Positions 1 through 4,482 of a DNA stretch of 5,038 nt are shown piece by piece. The DNA is taken from positions 1,697 to 6,734 of the forward strand of contig DJBG01000117.1 of NCBI GenBank assembly GCA_002429965.1. The letters are read 5' to 3'. Within the stretch, counting starts at the first letter, position 1. Each line of letters begins with the position of its first letter. The translations under genes were made by a program, and so were the position numbers. The DNA comes from Hungatella sp. UBA5982. GTDB taxonomy: Bacteria > Bacillota > Clostridia > Lachnospirales > Lachnospiraceae. Below the pieces are notes generated by a model. That model was not told where the DNA came from and did not search any database. It saw only the letters and a list, made by a program, of their open reading frames with translations.

Positions 1-580
1 CCATGGAAACGGCGGTCACCCCTGCCAAGACCCGGTTTTTCTTTGCTGGCGGAATGATAATTGCCAGAAACATTCCATATAAAGCTACGCCCAAAGCGCT
101 TAAAGCTCTTTGAGGCAGAAGGCGCCCAAAGTAAGCACCGGCGGCGGTTCCCAGTGTCCAGCCTGGAATGGCCAGCAGAAACAGACCGTAGCAGTACCAC
201 GGGTTTAACGGACCAGGCTTACACATGGAAACACCGAAGATTTCATCCGTTATTCCGTAGCCGAGCAGCAGGCGGTGATAAAATGGGGTTGTTTTGTTGA
301 GTTTTTGGGAAAGGGAGCAGGACATGAGACAATAGCGTAGATTGATGACCAGCTGTGCAACGGCCATTTCAGCGAAGGGAGCGCCTGCTGTGATAATACC
401 CAGGCCGGCAAATTGCCCTGCTGATGTCAGGTTGGTAAGGGATATTACAATGGATTGCCACGGTGACAGTCCATAATTTAATGCCATAATCCCGAAGGTA
501 AAGGATACGGCAAAGTAACCAAGACAAATGGGGATCCCATCCTTTATCCCGGATTTTATCTGTTCTCTTCTGTTATTCAT
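1..580 (-). CDS. azlC: AzlC-family branched-chain amino acid exporter, large subunit (partial, 3' end outside window)
   Basis: This is the N-terminal 193 residues of an AzlC-type inner-membrane protein. The family works with a small AzlD partner to export branched-chain or related amino acids. I translated it from the minus strand: it starts MNNRREQIKSGIKDGIPICL, a short charged N-terminus, then continues with hydrophobic segments (about residues 16-35, 55-80, 127-150 and 160-178). Family-typical features are the early GIPICLGYFAVSF stretch, an NLRYCLM motif near residue 80 and a TDE motif near residue 111. Full-length members are about 230-240 residues, so roughly 80% is present. The ATG at 578-580 is preceded by GGGAGG with 6 nt spacing, which fixes the start. 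It is divergent from a LysR regulator, a standard layout for regulator and target. azlD would be expected just beyond the left edge. The substrate cannot be read from sequence. Confidence 0.9.
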   Translation of the reverse strand, partial: MNNRREQIKSGIKDGIPICLGYFAVSFTFGIMALNYGLSPWQSIVISLTNLTSAGQFAGLGIITAGAPFAEMAVAQLVINLRYCLMSCSLSQKLNKTTPFYHRLLLGYGITDEIFGVSMCKPGPLNPWYCYGLFLLAIPGWTLGTAAGAYFGRLLPQRALSALGVALYGMFLAIIIPPAKKNRVLAGVTAVSM

Positions 581-626
581 AATGCTCCTCCCTCATAGGG
601 CGTGACACCCTTATCATGCTTATAAA

Positions 627-655
627 AATATACCATGAACCTTTACATCAGTAAA
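627..655 (-). promoter_or_regulatory. Predicted azlC promoter (extended -10)
   Basis: Read on the minus strand, TTTACT (650-655) lies 17 bp before TATATT (627-632), and TG at 634-635 gives an extended -10 (TGGTATATT). The predicted transcription start is near 620, leaving a leader of about 40 nt before azlC. The -35 differs from consensus at two of six positions, which suits a promoter that needs an activator. It is interlocked with the oppositely directed LysR promoter. Confidence 0.65.
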
Positions 656-670
656 ACAAATGTTTATAAT
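642..670 (+). promoter_or_regulatory. Predicted promoter of the LysR-Nudix operon
   Basis: TTTACA (642-647), a 17-bp spacer and a perfect TATAAT (665-670) form a near-consensus sigma-A promoter. The start site would be near 677, about 32 nt upstream of the LysR start codon. The spacer contains the -35 of the opposing azlC promoter, so RNA polymerase should not be able to occupy both at once. Confidence 0.75.
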
Positions 671-675
671 GAAAA

Positions 676-692
676 CATTAGAAAAACTAATG
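676..692. promoter_or_regulatory. Likely LysR-type recognition palindrome
   Basis: CATTAG (676-681), five A bases and CTAATG (687-692) form a perfect 6+6 bp inverted repeat. It contains the LysR-family T-N11-A pattern (T678, A690). Its centre at 684 is about 64 bp upstream of the predicted azlC start and overlaps the predicted start of the LysR transcript (near 677). That position suits activation of azlC together with autorepression. Binding by the neighbouring regulator is inferred. Confidence 0.6.
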
Positions 693-708
693 ATAAGGAG
701 CTGGAAAC

Positions 709-1602
709 ATGAAGCGGTACCGGGCAGTTATGAAGATTGTGGAAACAGGAGGATTTACCAGGGCTTCCGAAGAGCTGGGGTATACACAGTCAGCCATCAG
801 TCAGATGGTGCAGTCTTTAGAGGAAGAACTTGGTACCGTACTGTTTGTCCGTTCCAAAAAAGGAGTGGTACTGACTCCTGATGGAGCAGAGCTTTTACCC
901 TATATAAAAAATATATACCATGCTTACAGGGAGCTTACGGAGAAGCGAAAAGAGATGGAAGGAATCCAGAATGCCACCATCCGGATCGGTACCTTTGCCA
1001 GCGTATCCTGTCATTGGCTGCCTGGATTAATTAAGACGTTTAAGGAGAAGTACCCGTTGGTGAGCTTTGAACTCTACCAAGGGGATTATACAGCCATTGA
1101 GCAGCTGGTAAAGGAGGGAAGTGTGGATTTTGGCCTCATCAATCCTCAGGCAGTGCGGGATCAGGAGCTTAAGACCATTCCGTTAAAGAAGGATCCCATG
1201 CTGGCCGTCCTTCCCCCTTCCCATCCACTGGCCAGGCATAAGAAGATCGGGCTGAAGGAACTGGCATCAGAACCTTTTATTCTTCTGGAGGAAGGAAGTT
1301 TAAATGAGCCCATGGAATACTTTCGTGAGCATGGAATCGAACCTAATATCCAGTATATCGTCCACGATGATTATACGATCATGGCAATGATCGAAAAGGG
1401 GCTGGGAGCCGGGATTTTATCAGAACTTATATTAAACCGTGTGGATTATCATATTTCGGTAAGAGATATCGACCCGCCATTAGCCAGAACCATTGGCGTT
1501 GTTTTTAAGGATAAGAAAATTCTCCCCTTTGCCAGCAGGCAGTTCCTGGAATTTCTCACAGAGGAATATGGAGAACCAGACCCGGAGCCTAAGGGGAAAT
1601 AA
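709..1602 (+). CDS. LysR-family transcriptional regulator, probable regulator of azlC
   Basis: A 297-residue protein of normal LysR length. The N-terminal winged helix-turn-helix spans about residues 1-60: GGFTRASEELGYTQSAISQM at about 14-33 is the family helix-turn-helix, followed by the typical LFVRSKKGVVLTPDGAELL wing. A linker helix follows at about 60-90. Residues from about 91 form the periplasmic-binding-protein-like effector domain, starting IRIGTFASVSCHWLPGLIKTF and including FGLINP near 141-146 and EKGLGAGIL near 229-237. The ATG has AAGGAG at 695-700 with 8 nt spacing. It is divergent from azlC and probably co-transcribed with the Nudix gene 24 nt downstream. It probably senses an amino acid or related metabolite and activates the exporter, but the effector cannot be identified from sequence. 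Confidence 0.93.
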   Translation: MKRYRAVMKIVETGGFTRASEELGYTQSAISQMVQSLEEELGTVLFVRSKKGVVLTPDGAELLPYIKNIYHAYRELTEKRKEMEGIQNATIRIGTFASVSCHWLPGLIKTFKEKYPLVSFELYQGDYTAIEQLVKEGSVDFGLINPQAVRDQELKTIPLKKDPMLAVLPPSHPLARHKKIGLKELASEPFILLEEGSLNEPMEYFREHGIEPNIQYIVHDDYTIMAMIEKGLGAGILSELILNRVDYHISVRDIDPPLARTIGVVFKDKKILPFASRQFLEFLTEEYGEPDPEPKGK

Positions 1603-1626
1603 ATCTTAACTATGGAGGATAAAAGA

Positions 1627-2151
1627 ATGGGGCATAAAAATTTAACAACACTTTGTTATATCCAGCGGGAAGAGAGCTATTTAATGCTGCACCGGATTAA
1701 AAAGAAGGACGATATGAACCAGGACAAGTGGCTGGGGGTGGGAGGCCATTTGGAGGAAGGAGAGAGCCCGGAGGAATGTCTTTTACGGGAGGTCAAGGAA
1801 GAGACCGGATTATCCCTGACTTCCTACCGGCTTAGGGCCATTATCACCTTTGTGTCAGACAAATATCCGGATGAGTACATGTTTTTATACACCGCAGACG
1901 AATATGAAGGGACCTTGACCGAATGCGCGGAAGGAGAGCTTAAATGGATCCCAAAGGAAGAAATAGGCAGGCTGTCTCTTTGGGAAGGCGACCGTATTTT
2001 CTTTGAACTGTTACTCACGGATATTCCTTTCTTCTCCTTAAAGCTTGTGTATACAGGGGATCATTTAGCAGAAGCATTGTTAAATGGTAAACCATTGGTG
2101 CTTCCATCGGCTAATATAAAAGTTCCTTCCTGGCAAAGAGCGCATAGCTGA
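1627..2151 (+). CDS. Nudix hydrolase (MutT / 8-oxo-dGTP diphosphatase-like)
   Basis: A 174-residue Nudix hydrolase when started at ATG 1627. That start has GGAGG at 1614-1618 with 8 nt spacing; the upstream in-frame ATG at 1612 overlaps this site and has none of its own. The complete Nudix box (G-x5-E-x7-REV-K-EE-T-GL) lies at residues 40-62, with catalytic and metal-binding REVKEETGL at 54-62. The N-terminus TTLCYIQREESYLMLHR and the DKWLGVGGHLEEGE segment resemble Clostridia proteins annotated as 8-oxo-dGTP diphosphatases, but the true nucleotide substrate is not certain. The final residues, after about KPLVLPS, look like an extra tail: they are encoded antisense to the last codons of the convergent permease gene, and I believe relatives usually end near this point. 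It probably shares the LysR promoter. Confidence 0.9.
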   Translation: MGHKNLTTLCYIQREESYLMLHRIKKKDDMNQDKWLGVGGHLEEGESPEECLLREVKEETGLSLTSYRLRAIITFVSDKYPDEYMFLYTADEYEGTLTECAEGELKWIPKEEIGRLSLWEGDRIFFELLLTDIPFFSLKLVYTGDHLAEALLNGKPLVLPSANIKVPSWQRAHS

Positions 2152-2767
2152 TTTTATACATTAAAAAGTTCCAGACCAGTGCTATAAACGGAGAGCAGCA
2201 CAGAAGGATAAATATTGAATGCTCTGTAAATGAAACACCCAGCAAGGTGAACAGCTTATAGATGCCAAAGAAGATGGCAGCAGGAATCAAACAGGAAACA
2301 AGCAATAATATACGGGCCTTTTCCGCGCCGAATTTAAACAGAAGAGGAATTGACATGCTTCCCGCAATTTCTGAAATTACCAGGCTCGCAACACCGGTAA
2401 ACAGAAGTGTAAAAATGTTATTTACGCTGCTGAAAATATCCTTATGCGCAATGATGCCGCCTATTGTGCCAATTACCAGTCCGGTGACAGCGCCAATGGC
2501 TGAGAAAATAAGAAGAACAATAAATTTGCTGATCACTATATCCTTTTTGGTAACCGGCATAACCATAGCGTATTTCATCCATTTGGATTGATCATCAAAG
2601 CTGAATGTCGTGATGATCATCATACTGCATAGAATGCCGCTCATGATAATATAACCCTCCACTCCGGTGGAAGGAATAAGAGCGAAAGCTAAAACCAGCA
2701 GCATAAAAATCATGGACTTGGCATTATGCCCGATGTTATATAAATCTTTTAAGATCAAACTCTTCAT
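2111..2767 (-). CDS. ABC-2 type transporter permease
   Basis: A 218-residue integral membrane protein beginning MKSLILKDLYNIGHNAKSMI. It has about six hydrophobic segments (roughly residues 18-33, 37-54, 80-105, 113-133, 152-176 and 183-206). The loop FDDQSKWMKYAMVMPVTKKD at about 58-77 followed by IVISKFI is typical of small ABC-2 permeases of the kind paired with YtrA/GntR regulators. Its ATG overlaps the stop of the ATPase gene by 4 nt (ATGA), implying translational coupling and one complex, probably with the permease as a homodimer bound to two ATPase subunits. Substrate and direction are unknown; export or resistance to an envelope-active compound is the usual guess. Its 3' end overlaps the convergent Nudix gene by 41 bp, and I see no terminator after it. 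Confidence 0.88.
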   Translation of the reverse strand: MKSLILKDLYNIGHNAKSMIFMLLVLAFALIPSTGVEGYIIMSGILCSMMIITTFSFDDQSKWMKYAMVMPVTKKDIVISKFIVLLIFSAIGAVTGLVIGTIGGIIAHKDIFSSVNNIFTLLFTGVASLVISEIAGSMSIPLLFKFGAEKARILLLVSCLIPAAIFFGIYKLFTLLGVSFTEHSIFILLCCSPFIALVWNFLMYKISYALFARKELLY

Positions 2768-3627
2768 TTTACCTGGTCTCCCTTCACATAGAGTAGAAGG
2801 ATATCGTCAATAGAGGCATCATCCACCACTGCCGTCTTATACTTACGGCGGGCCTTTTCCTTGTCTGCCACCAGCACATCCCATTGATAGTCGCGTTTCC
2901 GGTAAGCAAGGATCTCTGATTTATCGATGGCATTGAACTGATCCGTTTTGCACCGGATGATTCCATATTGGTAGCGCAATTCATCCTTTTCTTTACAGAA
3001 TAGGGCCTTCCCTTTATGAATAAAGGTGATATAATCTGCCACCTTCTCTAAATCCGTAGAAATATGGGACGACATCAGGATCGAATGGTTCTCATCCTGT
3101 ACAAAGTCCAGAAACAAATCCAGCATATCGTCACGCATGACCGGGTCAAGCCCGCCGGTTGCTTCATCCAGAATCAGAAGCTTCGGTTTATGGGAAAGCG
3201 CAACGGCAATGCTAAGTTTCATTTTCATTCCCCTGGAAAATGTTTTGATCTCTTTGCGGGGAGGAAGCTGTAATTTTTTCAGATAGTTATCGTAGGCGGT
3301 TTCATCCCACTGCTTATAGGCAGCCGCCGAGATCCTGCCGATTTTGGCCGGCGTAAGGGTTTCATAGAAGTTGATGCCGTCAAACACGACTCCTATGTTT
3401 TCTTTGATGTTTCTGGGATCGGAAGAAAGCTCCTGCCCCCAAAACTTAACCAATCCTTCGTCCTTTTGGATAAGATCCAGGATCGCATTGATTGTGGTAC
3501 TTTTACCGGCACCGTTTTCACCGATCAATCCCATAATAGAACCTTTGGGAATGGAAAATGATACATGATCCAATTTAAAATCAGGATATTGTTTCGTCAG
3601 ATTTTCAACTTGCAAAATCGGTTCCAT
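2764..3627 (-). CDS. ABC transporter ATP-binding protein
   Basis: A 287-residue ABC ATPase. Walker A is GENGAGKST at residues 36-44, the signature is SRGMK at about 131-135 in place of LSGGQ, Walker B is LLILDE at 150-155, the D-loop is GGLDP at 158-162, and the H-loop histidine is H188 in SSHIS. At the Q-loop the sequence reads IGVVFDGINFYETLT, with D83 where many ABC proteins have glutamine; related YtrB-type ATPases may share this. The domain ends near residue 215 and is followed by a C-terminal extension of about 70 residues, common in drug- and antibiotic-type exporters. It starts 2 nt after the GntR gene, whose last codons carry the ribosome binding site (repeated AGG at about 3633-3641), and overlaps the permease start. 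It should energise the permease encoded next to it. Confidence 0.93.
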   Translation of the reverse strand: MEPILQVENLTKQYPDFKLDHVSFSIPKGSIMGLIGENGAGKSTTINAILDLIQKDEGLVKFWGQELSSDPRNIKENIGVVFDGINFYETLTPAKIGRISAAAYKQWDETAYDNYLKKLQLPPRKEIKTFSRGMKMKLSIAVALSHKPKLLILDEATGGLDPVMRDDMLDLFLDFVQDENHSILMSSHISTDLEKVADYITFIHKGKALFCKEKDELRYQYGIIRCKTDQFNAIDKSEILAYRKRDYQWDVLVADKEKARRKYKTAVVDDASIDDILLLYVKGDQVK

Positions 3628-3629
3628 TT

Positions 3630-4007
3630 TTACTCCTCCTCCTGGTAAAACATGGTCAATAATTCTATCAGTTTGCCCAGTGATATACCGCTGGTCCGGG
3701 CAATATAAACGGCCTCCTGCAGATGTTCCTCAGCTTTTCGCTGTTGTTCTTCCTGAAAGAAATCTTTGTTTTGTGCCGATACAAAACTGCCTCGCCCAAC
3801 GGTTGTTTCAATGAAACCGTCCCGTTGTAAATCTTCATAGGCTCGTTGTACGGTAATGACACTGACATGAATGGATTTAGCCAATGCCCGCATAGATGGA
3901 ATTGGGTCGCCGGTTTGAAGCTCTCCGCTCATAATCAGCGCTTTTATTTGCGAAGTGATCTGCTCATAAATGGGCTTATTTGTATTACTGCTGATTATAA
4001 TCTCCAC
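3630..4007 (-). CDS. GntR-family transcriptional regulator, YtrA subfamily
   Basis: A 125-residue GntR repressor with the short C-terminus typical of the YtrA subfamily. Residues 9-78 form the winged helix: KPIYEQI at 11-17, GDPIPSMRALAKSIHVS at 33-49, TVQRAYEDL at 52-60 and GRGSFV at 71-76. The remaining 45 or so residues are mostly helical and should dimerise; there is no large effector domain. The start is GTG (4005-4007), supported by a full AAGGAGG at 4014-4020 with 6 nt spacing. It is the first gene of the GntR-ATPase-permease operon. The perfect palindrome over its own promoter implies autorepression. In Bacillus, YtrA-type systems respond to cell-wall-active antibiotics; a similar inducer here is only an inference. 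Confidence 0.93.
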   Translation of the reverse strand: MEIIISSNTNKPIYEQITSQIKALIMSGELQTGDPIPSMRALAKSIHVSVITVQRAYEDLQRDGFIETTVGRGSFVSAQNKDFFQEEQQRKAEEHLQEAVYIARTSGISLGKLIELLTMFYQEEE

Positions 4008-4027
4008 AGTAGGCCTCCTTAGTGTTG

Positions 4028-4058
4028 TATAATGTACTTAATGAACAAGTACATTATA
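4028..4058. promoter_or_regulatory. Probable GntR/YtrA operator, perfect 12+12 bp inverted repeat
   Basis: TATAATGTACTT (4028-4039) and AAGTACATTATA (4047-4058) are exact reverse complements separated by 7 nt. The core has the TGTAC/GTACA half-site look of YtrA-type operators. The right arm contains the -10 hexamer of the GntR-operon promoter, and the palindrome covers roughly -12 to +19, so bound repressor should block transcription initiation. Confidence 0.8.
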
Positions 4059-4081
4059 TGCGATGCATTTCACCATGTCAA
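4053..4081 (-). promoter_or_regulatory. Consensus sigma-A promoter of the GntR-ABC operon
   Basis: On the minus strand, TTGACA (4076-4081), a 17-bp spacer and TATAAT (4053-4058) match the sigma-A consensus at 12 of 12 positions. The expected start is near 4046, giving a leader of about 39 nt before the GTG start. A promoter this strong would normally be held off by its repressor, which fits the operator lying over it. Confidence 0.88.
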
Positions 4082-4100
4082 TAGGGAAAAGAAAAAAAGA

Positions 4101-4129
4101 TTGACTGGATTTTCTTTCCGTGATATAGT
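4101..4129 (+). promoter_or_regulatory. Strong sigma-A promoter reading toward the alarmone synthetase
   Basis: TTGACT (4101-4106), a 17-bp spacer and TATAGT (4124-4129) with TG at 4121-4122 form an extended -10 promoter matching the consensus hexamers at 10 of 12 positions. A purine-rich, A-rich tract (4081-4100) immediately upstream could act as an UP element. The predicted start is near 4136. It is back to back with the GntR promoter, the two -35 boxes being 19 bp apart. Confidence 0.78.
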
Positions 4130-4135
4130 GATGGA

Positions 4136-4341
4136 AGTATAAATGATAGGATGTGTGTGTTTGTTAATTGTATTTAATCATGGAGCATAAGGCAGTTTAA
4201 TATGAAAAACAGGAGTCGGATCAGGAAGGCCACGGGTCTTTCCTCTATTTCGTGTACCTGTTTTGCCCATGGGATACAAAACAGACAGAATAAGGTTGAA
4301 AGCCTGTAAGACGTCGGTTTGTGGTCTTACAGGCTTTTTTT
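4136..4341 (+). ncRNA. Putative small RNA or attenuator leader upstream of the alarmone synthetase
   Basis: The stretch between a strong promoter and a strong intrinsic terminator would give an RNA of about 205 nt. Visible structure includes AAAACAGG (4206-4213) pairing with CCTGTTTT (4257-4264), enclosing AGGAAGG (4223-4229) paired with CTTTCCT (4238-4244, one G-U). An alternative helix joins CTGTTTTG (4258-4265) to CAAAACAG (4277-4284), so the middle segment can pair only one way at a time. A possible 35-codon reading frame (4202-4309) lies inside. I recognise no known riboswitch or 6S, SRP or tmRNA signature. It is either a discrete small RNA or the attenuator part of the synthetase mRNA leader. 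Confidence 0.5.
4299..4341 (+). terminator. Strong Rho-independent terminator
   Basis: AAAGCCTGTAAGAC (4299-4312) and GTCTTACAGGCTTT (4324-4337) form a perfect 14-bp stem with an 11-nt loop. The stem runs directly into a T tract; seven T bases occupy 4335-4341. It lies 130 bp before the alarmone synthetase start codon and downstream of the promoter at 4101-4129, so it either ends a small RNA or controls read-through into the synthetase gene. Confidence 0.92.
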
Positions 4342-4354
4342 GCGCGAGCAATGA

Positions 4355-4386
4355 GCCCAACGAATATGCTTGCATATTCATTTGGC
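4355..4386. repeat. Long imperfect inverted repeat in the synthetase leader
   Basis: GAATATGC (4362-4369) and GCATATTC (4372-4379) are perfect reverse complements around TT. The symmetry continues outward to GCCCAAC (4355-4361) and ATTTGGC (4380-4386) with two mismatches, giving 13 of 15 pairs. No T run follows, so it is not an ordinary terminator. It could be an RNA hairpin of the leader, a protein-binding site or part of a dispersed intergenic repeat. Confidence 0.65.
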
Positions 4387-4397
4387 GAATGCCGCGG

Positions 4398-4447
4398 CAA
4401 CTAAGAAAAACCCGCTTTGTGTGTTTTGCTTAGTTGGAAATGCGGGT
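4398..4447 (+). promoter_or_regulatory. Interleaved complementary segments in the synthetase leader (pseudoknot-like or switching)
   Basis: CAACTAAG (4398-4405) is an exact complement of CTTAGTTG (4429-4436). ACCCGC (4410-4415), inside that loop, is an exact complement of GCGGGT (4442-4447), outside it. The order a-b-a'-b' is that of an H-type pseudoknot or of two competing hairpins. The second linking loop (about 13 nt) is longer than in classical pseudoknots. It ends about 10 nt before the ribosome binding site of the synthetase gene, so a role in translation control is plausible. The pairing is seen; the function is inferred. Confidence 0.45.
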
Positions 4448-4459
4448 GCGAGAGAGAGG

Positions 4460-4482
4460 GGGAATGTGGAATGAATATTCCC
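4460..4482 (+). promoter_or_regulatory. Hairpin over the synthetase ribosome binding site and start codon
   Basis: The ribosome binding site of the synthetase is AGGGGG (4457-4462), 8 nt before ATG 4471. GGGAAT (4460-4465) is exactly complementary to ATTCCC (4477-4482), which lies in codons 3 and 4. The resulting 6-bp hairpin would hide half of the ribosome binding site and place the ATG in an 11-nt loop, which could lower translation initiation. Confidence 0.4.

Noticed and set aside
61..300. Plus-strand 79-codon frame
   Set aside because: It is antisense to the clearly coding azlC frame and shows no protein family features.
1612..1626. Upstream ATG 1612 as the Nudix start
   Set aside because: This ATG overlaps the GGAGG that serves ATG 1627 and has no ribosome binding site of its own; the shorter N-terminus also fits the family.
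2083..2096. AATGGT-AA-ACCATT as a bidirectional terminator
   Set aside because: The stem is short and A/T-rich, with only a 2-nt loop and no T run on either strand.
4028..4033. Plus-strand TATAAT as a second promoter
   Set aside because: It is simply the mirror of the minus-strand -10 created by the operator palindrome; no -35 lies 16-18 bp upstream.
4143..4190. Hydrophobic 15-codon frame (MIGCVCLLIVFNHGA) as a leader peptide
   Set aside because: The only ribosome-binding-like bases (GGAAG at 4133-4137) fall at or before the predicted transcription start, so the transcript would lack them; chance is likely.
4266..4273. CCCATGGG palindrome
   Set aside because: An 8-bp palindrome is common by chance; here it sits in the loop of the alternative helix 4258-4284 and has no evident separate role.
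4136..4341. 6S RNA, SRP RNA or a known riboswitch class
   Set aside because: The length suits 6S RNA, but I see no long closing stem joining the two ends. T-box, ZTP, SRP helix 8 and ykkC-type signature words are absent as far as I can read by eye.
4178..4381. Minus-strand 67-codon open frame across the non-coding region
   Set aside because: It has no ribosome binding site before its ATG, reads straight through the strong terminator hairpin and shows no recognisable protein features.
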